64,000 nt of DNA from Luteipulveratus flavus (GCF_029080175.1 NZ_JARFJC010000031.1); one strand, 5' to 3'; counted from the first letter of the stretch, positions 16,627-25,088 are shown. Numbers and translations are program-made. Notes: generated by a model from the sequence alone, not told the origin.

Positions 16627-17784
16627 TCAGGCGCGGTCCGCGACCGCGCGCGCGACGGCCGGTGCGACCCGGGGGTCGAACACCGACGGCACGATCTCCT
16701 GCGCGGTGGGGTGCTCGACGAGCCTCGCGATCGCCGTCGCCGCCGCCATCTTCATGGTCTCGGTGATCGCCGCGGCACCGGAGTCCAGCGCGCCCCGGAA
16801 CAGACCTGGGAAGGCGAGCACGTTGTTGATCTGGTTCGGGAAGTCCGAGCGCCCGGTCGCGACGACGGCGGCGTGCCGGGCCGCGACGTCCGGGTGGACC
16901 TCGGGGTCGGGGTTGGCCAGCGCGAGGACGATCGACTCCGGCGCCATCGTGGCGATGAGCTCCTCGGCGACCGTCCCGCCCGAGACGCCGACGAAGACGT
17001 CGGCACCCCGCAGGGCGTCCCCGATGCCACCGCGCAGCCCGCGCGGGTTGGTGGTCGCCGCGAGCCGGCGCTTGTGGTCGGCTAGCTGCTCCTGGCCGGG
17101 CTCGATGATGCCGCGGGAGTCGCACACGACGACGTCGTGAACACCGCTGCGGCGCAGCAGGGCGGCGATGGCGACCCCGGCCGCACCGGCACCGGAGATC
17201 ACGACGCGCAGCCCCTCGAGCGCGCGGTCGACGACCTTCGCGGCGTTCATCAGGGCCGCCAGCACCACGATCGCGGTGCCGTGCTGGTCGTCGTGGAAGA
17301 CCGGGATGTCGAGTCGTTGCTGCAGCCGGCGCTCGATCTCGAAGCAGCGCGGCGCCGAGATGTCCTCCAGGTTGATCCCGCCGTACGTCGGCGCGATCCG
17401 GGCGATGGCCTCGACCAGCTCGTCGACGTCGCCGGTCTCCAGGCACACCGGCACGCTGTCGACGCCGCCGAACTGCTTGAACAGGACGGCCTTGCCCTCC
17501 ATGACCGGCAGCGCGGCCACCGGGCCGATGTTGCCGAGCCCGAGCACGGCGCTGCCGTCGGTGACGACGGCCACCGTGTTCTTGCGCGTGGTGTACCGGT
17601 GCGCGAGAGAGGGGTCCTGCGCGATCGCCCGGCACACGTCGGCGACACCCGGGGTGTAGAGGAGGGACAGGTCGTCGCGGTTGTTCAGCGGCTTGGTCGG
17701 GACGGACTCCAGCTTGCCGCCCTCGTGGGCGTGGAAGACGGGTCCGCTGGTGTCGGGGCCGGGCGAAGGGGCCAGTGCGGTCAT
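16627..17784 (-). CDS. Malic enzyme (NAD(P)-dependent malate dehydrogenase, decarboxylating)
   Basis: 385 residues, the short bacterial type. Converts malate to pyruvate and CO2. Visible motifs: SLLYTPGVADVCRAIA with the catalytic Tyr, KNTVAVVTDGSAVLGLGNIGP with the catalytic Lys, metal-binding acidic residues in INLEDISAPRCFEIE and FHDDQHGTAIV, and the nucleotide fold VVISGAGAAGVAIAALL. NAD versus NADP preference is not certain from the sequence. Monocistronic; its start faces the cobalamin riboswitch across 454 bases. Confidence 0.93.
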   Translation of the reverse strand: MTALAPSPGPDTSGPVFHAHEGGKLESVPTKPLNNRDDLSLLYTPGVADVCRAIAQDPSLAHRYTTRKNTVAVVTDGSAVLGLGNIGPVAALPVMEGKAVLFKQFGGVDSVPVCLETGDVDELVEAIARIAPTYGGINLEDISAPRCFEIERRLQQRLDIPVFHDDQHGTAIVVLAALMNAAKVVDRALEGLRVVISGAGAAGVAIAALLRRSGVHDVVVCDSRGIIEPGQEQLADHKRRLAATTNPRGLRGGIGDALRGADVFVGVSGGTVAEELIATMAPESIVLALANPDPEVHPDVAARHAAVVATGRSDFPNQINNVLAFPGLFRGALDSGAAAITETMKMAAATAIARLVEHPTAQEIVPSVFDPRVAPAVARAVADRA

Positions 17785-18041
17785 CGGGAGATCACCTCGT
17801 GGAGCGGGCGGGATGGCGTCGGGCAGGACGCCGACGGTCGGTGCCGGATCGGCCGGGTGTGGCGCTCGGTCGTGGCGGGGTCATCCGCTGCTGCCGAAAC
17901 CTTGGCACACCGACCGCAAGAACTCCACGACTTGCCGATGGGCGGACAGGATCGACCCGACGAATATCGCGTCATCCGTCAAATTCACGTCTTCTTCACG
18001 CCCGAGCCGTGTCTTTGACAACCTCGCGCCCGGGTGGGACT
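17785..18041. other. Intergenic region upstream of the cobalamin riboswitch
   Basis: About 255 bases with no credible gene, between the malic enzyme start and the riboswitch. It must hold the promoters of both. The part from 17950 to 18000 is locally richer in A and T. A TTGACA at 18015-18020 could be a -35, but no good -10 follows at the right distance. Nothing else is recognised. Confidence 0.5.
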
Positions 18042-18150
18042 GTTCCTGCACCGAACACCTGTCGGACAGGGGAAGCCGGTGTGACTCCGGCGCTGTCGCG
18101 CAACCGTGTGCGTCCTCGGACGCGAGCCGGAGCACCTCCCGCCAGGCTCG
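18042..18150 (+). ncRNA. Cobalamin riboswitch
   Basis: RNA aptamer that binds adenosylcobalamin or a related corrinoid. Diagnostic blocks are readable: GGGGAAGCCGGTG and then CTCCGGCGCTGTC at 18069-18095 (core three-way junction with the CCGG pairing), GCGCAACCGTG after it, and the B12-box-like GAGCCGGAGCACCT with CCCGCC at 18124-18143. Edges are approximate. Position, 5' of an ECF transporter and cobU-cobS, supports the call. Binding of corrinoid should reduce expression of the downstream genes. Confidence 0.9.
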
Positions 18151-18192
18151 GCTCATCGAAGATCCGTCGCGTAGTGCGGACGAGCCGGCCCC

Positions 18193-18232
18193 GAGACCCT
18201 GGTCTCCTGCCGTCCTCGATCCGGCAGGAGGC
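18193..18232 (+). promoter_or_regulatory. Expression platform: hairpin that hides the ribosome binding site
   Basis: CTCCTGCCG (18204-18212) is perfectly complementary to CGGCAGGAG (18222-18230), which contains most of the AGGAGG ribosome binding site at 18226-18231. A competing small stem, GAGAC (18193-18197) with GTCTC (18202-18206), shares three bases of the left arm, so the two cannot form together. This fits a riboswitch acting on translation initiation. Confidence 0.7.
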
Positions 18233-18238
18233 ACCGCC

Positions 18239-18925
18239 ATGAAGACCGCCCGATCCGGCCGCGTGATGCTGCTGGTCTCCCTCGTCGCCGCCCTGACCCT
18301 CAGCGGTCTGGCCGCAGCACCCTCGGCATCGGCCGCGACCTACCGCTTCTGGGGCTACTTCCAGCTCAAGGGCACGTCGTGGTCCTTCGCGCAGAAGGGG
18401 CCCGCCGACACCAAGCCCGCCGACGGCTCGGTCGAGGGCTGGCGCTGGGCGGTCGCGGGTGAGACCGACAGCCGGGCGCCGCGAGGGACCGTGACGTTCG
18501 AGAAGGCCTGCGCGGGGATCCCGGCCAAGCCCGGCACCAAGCGGGTCGCGGTCGTCCTCGACTACGGCCGCGCCGCCGACGCCGAGTCCGGCACCCCGCC
18601 GAAGCCCGCGGCCCGTTGCACCCAGGTCCCGGCTGCGGCCACCGGCGCGGACGTGCTGGCCGCGGTGTCCTCGGTCCGTACCGACAAGAGCCTCGTCTGC
18701 GGGGTCGACGGCTGGCCGGCCTCGGGCTGCGGCGGACCCGTCCAGAACGTCAGCGCGGCGGCGAAGGCCACTGACGACACTGTCGCCATCCCGGTGGCGG
18801 CGCAGGAGAAGTCCGACGACTCCGGCACCCGCACCACCGTGTTCGTGGTCGCCGGCATCGCGGTGCTGCTGCTGATCGGCGCCCTCGTGACCGTCGCGCG
18901 CCGCCGGCGTACGGGCACCGCCTGA
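18239..18925 (+). CDS. Secreted membrane-anchored protein of the ECF cobalamin locus
   Basis: 228 residues. Signal peptide (MLLVSLVAALTLSGLAAAPSASA), then YRFWGYFQ, a conserved opening of the SCO2325-like exported proteins that precede this ECF transporter in actinobacteria, four cysteines in the middle (KACAGIP, ARCTQ, LVCGVDG, SGCGG), a linker, and a C-terminal helix TVFVVAGIAVLLLIGALVTV followed by RRRR, which anchors it with the domain outside. Strong AGGAGG start. It may bind or present the corrinoid or cobalt substrate at the surface; this is inference from gene order. Confidence 0.82.
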   Translation: MKTARSGRVMLLVSLVAALTLSGLAAAPSASAATYRFWGYFQLKGTSWSFAQKGPADTKPADGSVEGWRWAVAGETDSRAPRGTVTFEKACAGIPAKPGTKRVAVVLDYGRAADAESGTPPKPAARCTQVPAAATGADVLAAVSSVRTDKSLVCGVDGWPASGCGGPVQNVSAAAKATDDTVAIPVAAQEKSDDSGTRTTVFVVAGIAVLLLIGALVTVARRRRTGTA

Positions 18926-18937
18926 CCTGCTCCGCTC

Positions 18938-20062
18938 GTGAGCCCGGCAGACCGCCTCTCCCGACCCCGCCTGCTGCACCCGGTGGCGTGGTGGGCGTGG
19001 GGTCTGCTGCTCGCGGCGGCCGCGTCCCGCACCACCAACCCGGTCTACCTGCTGCTCCTGCTGGCCGTCGTCGGCTGGGTCGTGGTGCAGCGTCGCGAGA
19101 CCGGGGCGAGCAGCACGATGGGCGTCTTCCTCGCCATCGCGCTGACCGCGGTCGCCATCCGGGTGGTCATGACGATCCTGCTCGGTAGCGCGATCGGCGG
19201 CCGCACCGTACTCGTCGACCTCCCCGAGGTGCCGCTCCCCGACTGGATGGCCGGCGTCCGCCTCGGCGGTCCGGTCCAGCTCGAGGCCCTGCTCGATGCG
19301 GTCTACCACGGGCTGCAGCTGGCCACGATCCTGGTCTGCGTGGGTGCGTGCAACGTCCTGGCCGATCCGCGGCGGCTGCTGCGGTACGTCCCCGCGACCC
19401 TGTACGACGTCGGGACCGCGGTCGTGGTCGCGCTCACCTACGTCCCGCAGCTGGCCGACGACGCCCGCCGGGTCCGTACGGCACGCCGGCTGCGCGGCCA
19501 CGACGGCCGCGGCGTCCGGGAGGTGGCCCGGCTGGTCGTCCCGGTCCTGGAGAGCTCGCTGGACCGGTCGCTCGCGCTGGCCGCCTCCATGGAGTCGCGC
19601 GGCTACGGCCGGGTGACCCTCGCTCAGAAGGAGCACCGGCGGTCGGTCGCGCTGACGATGGTCGGCCTCGGGGGCGTACTGGTCGGGGTCTACGGCCTCC
19701 TGGACTCCAGCACGCCGGCCGCCCTGGGCCTGCCCGTGCTGGCCGTGGGCAGTGCCTGCGCCGTGGCGGCGCTGCTCACCGGGTCCCGCCGTGACCGCCG
19801 GACGCCCTACCGACGAGACCCGTGGCGCGCCCCCGAGACGCTGGTGATCGCGTCGTCCGCGGTCGCCGCGGTGGCGCTGAGCACGGCCGCCGCCCGGGAC
19901 GCTGCCGGGATCGTCCCTCCGCAGGTCCCGGCCACCTGGCCGGTCGTGTCGTTCCCCCTCGCGGCTGCCCTGCTGGCCCCGCTGCTCGCCGGTGTCCTGT
20001 CCCCTCGACCGCCCCGGCGGGCCGCGCTCGAGGACCGCGCCAGGGAGGTGGCGGAGGCATGA
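18938..20062 (+). CDS. ECF transporter T component (CbiQ-like)
   Basis: 374 residues, GTG start 12 bases after the previous stop. Transmembrane coupling subunit: helices such as WWAWGLLLAAAAS, YLLLLLAVVGWVVV and VFLAIALTAVAIRVVM, and the cytosolic coupling motifs DDARRVRTARRLRG and AASMESRGYG, the latter being the Ala-Arg-Gly-type motif that docks on the ATPase. Extra C-terminal helices (residues 230-370) make it longer than the usual 250-residue T subunit. It overlaps the ATPase gene by ATGA. Confidence 0.87.
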   Translation: MSPADRLSRPRLLHPVAWWAWGLLLAAAASRTTNPVYLLLLLAVVGWVVVQRRETGASSTMGVFLAIALTAVAIRVVMTILLGSAIGGRTVLVDLPEVPLPDWMAGVRLGGPVQLEALLDAVYHGLQLATILVCVGACNVLADPRRLLRYVPATLYDVGTAVVVALTYVPQLADDARRVRTARRLRGHDGRGVREVARLVVPVLESSLDRSLALAASMESRGYGRVTLAQKEHRRSVALTMVGLGGVLVGVYGLLDSSTPAALGLPVLAVGSACAVAALLTGSRRDRRTPYRRDPWRAPETLVIASSAVAAVALSTAAARDAAGIVPPQVPATWPVVSFPLAAALLAPLLAGVLSPRPPRRAALEDRAREVAEA

Positions 20063-21687
20063 TCGAGCTCACCGACGTGCGCGTGACGTACGACCCCGAC
20101 AGCGCCACCCGGCCTCATCTGCAGACCGGTCGCATCCGCGTCCCCGAGGGCGACCTGGTGCTCGTGGTCGGTCCGACCGGCAGCGGCAAGTCCACCCTGC
20201 TGCGCACCCTCAACGGCCTGGTCCCCCACTTCACGGGCGGACGCCTGGAGGGTCAGGTCCTCGTCGACGGGCGCGACACCCGCGAGCACCGACCGCGCGA
20301 CCTGTCGCAGGTCGTCGGCATGGTCGGGCAGGACCCCGTCGCGGGCTTCGTCACCGAGACCGTCGAGGAGGAGATCGCGTACGGCCTGGAGACGCTCGGG
20401 CTGAGCCCGTCGGCGATGCGTCGCCGCGTCGAGGAGAGCCTGGACGTCCTGGGCGTCGCCGACCTGCGCGCACGACCGCTGCGCGAGCTCAGCGGTGGTC
20501 AGCAGCAGCGGGTCGCCGTCGCGTCCGTGCTGGCCGCCGGACCTCGGGTCCTCGTCCTGGACGAGCCCACCTCCTCGCTCGACCCGGTCTCGGCGGAGGA
20601 CGTGCTCGCCGCCGTCCACCGGCTGGTCCACGACCTCGGCGTGACCGTCGTGCTCGCCGAGCACCGGCTCGAGCGGGTGGTGCACCACGCCGACAGCGTG
20701 CTGCTGGTCGAGAACGGCGTGGTCTCGCCGATGCTCACCCCGCAGGAGGCCATGACCCGCTCGACGATCGCGCCACCGGTCGTGCGACTCGGCCGGCGGC
20801 TGGGCTGGGACCCGCTTCCCCTGTCGATCCGCGACGCGCGGCGACGGGCGGCACGCGACCGCCTACCCGCGGTGCCGGCACCGCGGGTCGCCGACCGGCC
20901 GCTCGCGGAGGGCAGCGCCGCCGCGACGACCCGGCGGCTGCACCTGCGCCGCCGGGGTACGACGGTCCTCGGTGAGGTCGACCTGACCATCCGCACCGGG
21001 CGCGTCAGTGTGCTGATGGGCCGCAACGGCGCCGGCAAGTCGACGCTGCTCGGCTGCCTCGCCGGGCTGCTCACGCCGACCTCGGGCGCCGTCCGCGTGG
21101 ACGACCTCGACCCCTCGCGCACCCCGCCGCGCCGGCTGGTGCACGCGGTGGGCCTGGTCCCCCAGGACGCCGCCTCCCTGCTCTACCACGACAGCGTCGC
21201 CCGCGAGTGCGCCGCCGCCGACGTCGACTTCGGTCGACCGGCCGGTACCTGCGCGTCACTGCTGCTTCGCATCGCGCCGCACCTCGACCCGGACGCCCAT
21301 CCGCGCGACCTGTCCGAGGGTGGCCGGGTCCTGCTCGCGCTCGCGGTCGTGCTGACCGGCGAGCCGGCCCTGGTGCTGCTCGACGAGCCGACCCGCGGCC
21401 TGGACTACACCGCGAAGGAGCGGCTCGGTGGCGTCCTGCGCGAGCTCGCTGAGCACGGCCACGCCGTCCTGATGGCGACCCACGACGTGGAGATGGCGGC
21501 GGAGGCGGCCGACGACGTGCTGCTGCTCGCCGACGGCGAGATCATCGGGGACGGACCTGCGCGTGAGATCCTTTGCGACTCACCGGCATTCGCACCTCAG
21601 GTCGCGAAGGTGATGCACCCGGCGCACTACCTCACTGTGGACGAGGTGCCGCTCTCTGAGCCGGAGACCGCCGAGGCCCGGCCGTGA
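20059..21687 (+). CDS. ECF transporter ATPase, two fused ABC domains
   Basis: 542 residues, a fusion equivalent to EcfA-EcfA'. Domain 1: Walker A GPTGSGKST, signature LSGGQQQRVA, Walker B VLVLDEPTSSLDP, switch His in LAEHRLE. Domain 2: Walker A GRNGAGKST, Walker B ALVLLDEPTRGLD, switch His in MATHDVEMA, but the signature is LSEGGRVLLALA instead of LSGGQ. The asymmetric second signature suggests one weak ATP site. ATGA overlap with the T component and GTGA overlap with the S component indicate tight translational coupling. Confidence 0.92.
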   Translation: MIELTDVRVTYDPDSATRPHLQTGRIRVPEGDLVLVVGPTGSGKSTLLRTLNGLVPHFTGGRLEGQVLVDGRDTREHRPRDLSQVVGMVGQDPVAGFVTETVEEEIAYGLETLGLSPSAMRRRVEESLDVLGVADLRARPLRELSGGQQQRVAVASVLAAGPRVLVLDEPTSSLDPVSAEDVLAAVHRLVHDLGVTVVLAEHRLERVVHHADSVLLVENGVVSPMLTPQEAMTRSTIAPPVVRLGRRLGWDPLPLSIRDARRRAARDRLPAVPAPRVADRPLAEGSAAATTRRLHLRRRGTTVLGEVDLTIRTGRVSVLMGRNGAGKSTLLGCLAGLLTPTSGAVRVDDLDPSRTPPRRLVHAVGLVPQDAASLLYHDSVARECAAADVDFGRPAGTCASLLLRIAPHLDPDAHPRDLSEGGRVLLALAVVLTGEPALVLLDEPTRGLDYTAKERLGGVLRELAEHGHAVLMATHDVEMAAEAADDVLLLADGEIIGDGPAREILCDSPAFAPQVAKVMHPAHYLTVDEVPLSEPETAEARP

Positions 21688-22526
21688 CGCCGACGCCCGA
21701 GATCGTCCGCTGGCGCTGGACGTCGACCATCGCCATGACCCTGGTCACCCTCGTCGGCGTGCTGTCCTTCACCTGGCCCTTCCTCGTCGACTCCCGGTCT
21801 GCGCTCACCGGCGACCACAGCACGCCCTGGCTGTTCCCGGTGCTGGTCGGGCTGCTCGGGTGCGTGCTCCTGGCCGAGCTGTCCCGGGGCGGGCTCGACG
21901 CGAAGGTCGTCGCGACGCTCGGCGTGCTCGCGGCGATGGGCGGCGCGCTGCGAGTGCTGTCCGCCGGTACCGCCGGGCTGGAGCCGATGTTCTTCCTCGT
22001 CGTCCTCGGCGGCCGCGTCCTCGGCCGCACCGCGGGGTTCCTGCTCGGTGCCCTCGCGATCGTCACCGGCGCCTTCCTGACCGGCGGCGTCGGACCCTGG
22101 ACCCCGTTCCAGATGCTCGCCACGGGCTGGGTCGGCCTCGGAGCGGCGCTCCTCCCCCGGGTCGGCGAGCGTGCCGAGCGCTGGCTGCTCGCGGCGTACG
22201 GACTCCTCACCGGCCTGCTCTACGGCGCGGTGATGAACCTGTGGTTCTGGCCGTTCCTCGGCAGCTCCGCTCCGGCGGGCGCGGGCTTCGACGCGGGCGA
22301 CCCGCTCGGCACCCAGCTCGCGCACTACGGCGTCTTCTACGGGCTGACCTCCCTCGGCTGGGACCTCCCGCGCGGCGTGCTCACCGCCGTCCTCGTGCTC
22401 GTCGCCGCGCGTCCGGTGCTGCTCGCGCTGCGGCGGGCGGTGCGGCGGGCTTCGTTCGGCACGGTCCCGGCTCCGGGCGACGCACCGCGCGGTCCGCGGC
22501 AGGACGCCGGCCGAGGGTTACAGTGA
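21684..22526 (+). CDS. ECF transporter substrate-binding (S) component, probably for cobalamin or a corrinoid
   Basis: 280 residues with six membrane helices (TIAMTLVTLVGVLSFTW, LFPVLVGLLGCVLLAELS, VVATLGVLAAMGGALRVLS, EPMFFLVVLGGRVLG, AGFLLGALAIVTGAFLTGGVGPWTPFQML after a loop, and GVLTAVLVLVAARPVLLAL). GVGPWTPFQMLATGWVG is typical of S components. It is the specificity unit; the B12 riboswitch and the adjacent cobU-cobS point to a corrinoid, not to cobalt. GTG start in a GTGA overlap. The tail after residue 255 is probably disordered. Confidence 0.85.
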   Translation: MTPTPEIVRWRWTSTIAMTLVTLVGVLSFTWPFLVDSRSALTGDHSTPWLFPVLVGLLGCVLLAELSRGGLDAKVVATLGVLAAMGGALRVLSAGTAGLEPMFFLVVLGGRVLGRTAGFLLGALAIVTGAFLTGGVGPWTPFQMLATGWVGLGAALLPRVGERAERWLLAAYGLLTGLLYGAVMNLWFWPFLGSSAPAGAGFDAGDPLGTQLAHYGVFYGLTSLGWDLPRGVLTAVLVLVAARPVLLALRRAVRRASFGTVPAPGDAPRGPRQDAGRGLQ

Positions 22527-22558
22527 CCGCAGCGCTCTCGGGGATGGTAGGAGGCACG

Positions 22559-23119
22559 ATGACGACCACACTCATCCTCGGTGGGACACGCAGCGGCAAG
22601 AGCCGTCATGCAGAGAGCCTGCTGATCGACGAGCCCGCCGTCACCTACATCGCGACCGGGCCGCGCGCGGACTCCGACGACAGTGACTGGGCGGCGCGGG
22701 TGAAGCACCACCAGGACCGCCGCCCCGAGACCTGGACCACCGTCGAGAGCAGCGACGTCACGCACGCGATCCTCGCCGCGCGGACGCCCACCCTGGTGGA
22801 CTGCATCGGCAACTGGGTCACCGCGCTCATCGACGAGGCCGAGGCGTGGGAGGACCGCGACAAGGCCCTCACCCTCGTGCAGGAGCGCTGCACCGAGCTG
22901 GTCGCCCTGTGGATCAATGCGCCATACGACATCGTCGCCGTGACCAACGAGGTCGGCATGAGCGTGGTCCCGCAGACCTCCTCCGGACGCCTCTTCGGTG
23001 ATGCGCTCGGCCGGGTCAACGCCACGCTGAGCTCGGTGAGCGACCGCGTCCATCTCGTCGTCGCCGGCCGCGTGGTCGACCTCAGCGGCCTTCCCGTCGT
23101 GCCGGGTGCGCTTGCCTGA
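22559..23119 (+). CDS. cobU: Adenosylcobinamide kinase / adenosylcobinamide-phosphate guanylyltransferase
   Basis: 186 residues. Phosphorylates adenosylcobinamide and then attaches GMP, a step of cobalamin assembly and salvage in the cytosol. Motifs: P-loop ILGGTRSGKSRHAE, VTYIATGPR, the guanylyl-acceptor His in VKHHQDRRPETWTTVE, TPTLVDCIGNWVT and NEVGMSVVP. Start chosen at 22559 behind GGTAGGAGG; an open frame runs far upstream but lacks family sequence. It lies 32 bases after the S component and overlaps cobS by 14 bases, so it belongs to the riboswitch operon. Confidence 0.93.
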   Translation: MTTTLILGGTRSGKSRHAESLLIDEPAVTYIATGPRADSDDSDWAARVKHHQDRRPETWTTVESSDVTHAILAARTPTLVDCIGNWVTALIDEAEAWEDRDKALTLVQERCTELVALWINAPYDIVAVTNEVGMSVVPQTSSGRLFGDALGRVNATLSSVSDRVHLVVAGRVVDLSGLPVVPGALA

Positions 23120-23876
23120 CGCCGTTCGCCTCGCGGTCGGCACCCTGACCGCCGTGCGGGTTCCCGCGCCCCGCGCCGTGACCCGTTCCACCGCCTCCGG
23201 CGCGATGCTGCTCGCACCGCTCGCCGCGCTCGTCCTGCTGGTTCCCACTGCTGCCGTCGTGGCGACCGGTCGGGCGCTCGGCCTCGGAGCTCTCGTCCTG
23301 TCCGTGCTGGCCGTCGGCACGCTGGCCGTCGGTACCCGGGCGCTCCACCTGGACGGGCTGGCCGACACGGTCGACGGCCTCGCCGCCTCCTACGACCGCG
23401 ACCGGGCGCTGGAGGTCATGCGCACCGGCGACGTGGGACCCGCGGGTGCGTCGGCGCTGCTGCTCGTGCTGGCGCTGCAGATCGCGTGCGCGGCGTCCGT
23501 GCTGGACGCTCGCGGCGGTCCGACGCTGGCGGCCGTCGCGCTGGTGGGCAGCAGGCTGGCCCTGACGTGGGCCTGCGTCCGCAGCCTCCCGGCAGCGCGA
23601 CCCGGTGGCCTCGGCGCGCTGGTGGCCGGCACCGTCCCGCCGGTCAGGGCAGCGGCCGCGACGGTCGTCGTCGGATGCGCCGCCGCGCTCGCCACCGGGC
23701 TGACCGGAGCCGGGTGGTGGGCCGGTCCGGTCGTGGTCGCCGTCGGCCCGCTGGCCGCCGTGCCCGTCCTGCTCCGGTGCCGCCGACGTCTGGGAGGCAT
23801 CACGGGCGACGTGCTCGGCGCGGTCGTCGAGATCGCCCTCGCCGGGGGGCTGCTGGTCGCCACAGCCCTGATCTGA
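23106..23876 (+). CDS. cobS: Adenosylcobinamide-GDP ribazoletransferase (cobalamin synthase)
   Basis: 256 residues, integral membrane protein that joins adenosylcobinamide-GDP to alpha-ribazole. The metal-binding motif LHLDGLADTVDGL is present (three Asp), followed by RALEVMRTGDVGPAGA, which is typical. About six hydrophobic helices follow. GTG start inside cobU. No cobT is in the window, although it sits beside cobS in mycobacteria, so the lower ligand must come from elsewhere in the genome. Confidence 0.93.
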   Translation: MRLPDAVRLAVGTLTAVRVPAPRAVTRSTASGAMLLAPLAALVLLVPTAAVVATGRALGLGALVLSVLAVGTLAVGTRALHLDGLADTVDGLAASYDRDRALEVMRTGDVGPAGASALLLVLALQIACAASVLDARGGPTLAAVALVGSRLALTWACVRSLPAARPGGLGALVAGTVPPVRAAAATVVVGCAAALATGLTGAGWWAGPVVVAVGPLAAVPVLLRCRRRLGGITGDVLGAVVEIALAGGLLVATALI

Positions 23877-23911
23877 CCCCCGGCTCGACGCCGCTTCTCG
23901 GTCAGCCGACT

Positions 23912-23961
23912 CTCTCCGGTGCAGATGTCCCTGCACGTGCGGGGACTTCTGCACCGGAGAG
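23912..23961 (+). terminator. Long inverted repeat between cobS and gcvT
   Basis: CTCTCCGGTGCAGA (23912-23925) pairs with TCTGCACCGGAGAG (23948-23961); after one T-T mismatch GTCCC pairs with GGGAC (23942-23946). The loop is about 10 bases. It lies between convergent genes and probably terminates both. The inner part can also fold as GTGCAG/CTGCAC. Confidence 0.7.
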
Positions 23962-23981
23962 GGTCGTTCAGCCCCGGTCGC

Positions 23982-25088
23982 TCAGGCGGTCTCGACCTGG
24001 ACGAATGGGGGCTTGACGACCTTCGCGGGCACGTCGCGTCCGCGTACGTCAACGACGACCTCGTCACCCTCCTCGGCGCCCCGGTCCAGGAGCACGAGGG
24101 CGATGCCCTGCTTCAAGGTGGGTGACATGGTGCCGGAGGTGACGACGCCGATGACCGTGCCGTCGGCGTTCTTCACCTCGCACTCGGCGCGCGGGATGCC
24201 GCGGCCGGTCGCGAGCAGGCCCCAGGACAGGCGGCAGGTCTTCTCGGCGCGCTGCGCCTCGAGGACCTTCTTGCCCCAGAAGCTCTCCTTCTTCCAGCCG
24301 ACGGCCCAGCCCGCGCGGGCCATGTTCGGGGTGATGTCCATCGTCAGCTCGTGACCGTGGAGGGCGTACCCCATCTCGGTCCGCAGCGTGTCGCGGGCGC
24401 CGAGACCGCACGGGAGACCGTCGTACGGCTGCATCGCCTCGACGAGCGCGTCCCACAGCGCCGGCGTGTCCTCCCAGCGCGGCACCAGCTCGAAGCCCTT
24501 CTCGCCGGTGTAGCCGGACCGCAGCACGATGACCGGGCGGCCCTGCCAGTCGGCCTCGGTGAAGGACATGTACTCCAGGTCGGTCGGCAGGCCGAGCGCC
24601 TCGACCACCTCGACCGATCGCGGGCCCTGGACGGCGATGATCCCGAAGTCCGAGTGCTGATCGGTGACCGAGATGCCTTGCGGCACGACGGCGTTCATGC
24701 GCCGGACGACCTCGGCGGTGTTGGCGGCGTTGGGGACCAGGAAGACCTCGTCCTCGGCCTTGAAGTACTGGATCAGGTCGTCGACGACGCCGCCGGTCTC
24801 CTCGTCGCAGCACATCGTGTACTGCGCCTTCGGGGGCTCGACCTTGCGCAGGTCGTTGGTGAAGCAGGAGTTGACGAAGTCCGCGGCGCCCGCGCCCTTG
24901 ACCAGTGCCTTGCCGAGGTGGCTCACGTCGAAGATGCCGACGCGCTCGCGTACGGCGGTGTGCTCGCGCAGGACGCCGCCGCCCGGGTACTCGATGGGCA
25001 TCTCCCAGCCGCCGAAGTCGGCCATCTTGGCCCGCAGAGCCGTGTGGCGGTCGTGCAGCGGGGAGGTCTTCAAGGGGTCACCTGTCAT
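23982..25088 (-). CDS. gcvT: Glycine cleavage system T protein (aminomethyltransferase)
   Basis: 368 residues. Releases ammonia from the aminomethyl-lipoyl H protein and passes the methylene group to tetrahydrofolate. Typical blocks: LHDRHTALRAKMADFGGWEMPIEY, GIFDVSHLGKALVKG, the folate-interacting Asp in GGVVDDLIQYF, SGYTGEKGFEL, LGARDTLRTEMGYALHGHEL and VTSGTMSPTLKQGIAL. The stretch preceding the ATG contains TACCGT only 4 bases away, so its promoter is unclear. The partner proteins GcvH and GcvP are not in the window. Divergent from pepA by 90 bases. Confidence 0.95.
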   Translation of the reverse strand: MTGDPLKTSPLHDRHTALRAKMADFGGWEMPIEYPGGGVLREHTAVRERVGIFDVSHLGKALVKGAGAADFVNSCFTNDLRKVEPPKAQYTMCCDEETGGVVDDLIQYFKAEDEVFLVPNAANTAEVVRRMNAVVPQGISVTDQHSDFGIIAVQGPRSVEVVEALGLPTDLEYMSFTEADWQGRPVIVLRSGYTGEKGFELVPRWEDTPALWDALVEAMQPYDGLPCGLGARDTLRTEMGYALHGHELTMDITPNMARAGWAVGWKKESFWGKKVLEAQRAEKTCRLSWGLLATGRGIPRAECEVKNADGTVIGVVTSGTMSPTLKQGIALVLLDRGAEEGDEVVVDVRGRDVPAKVVKPPFVQVETA

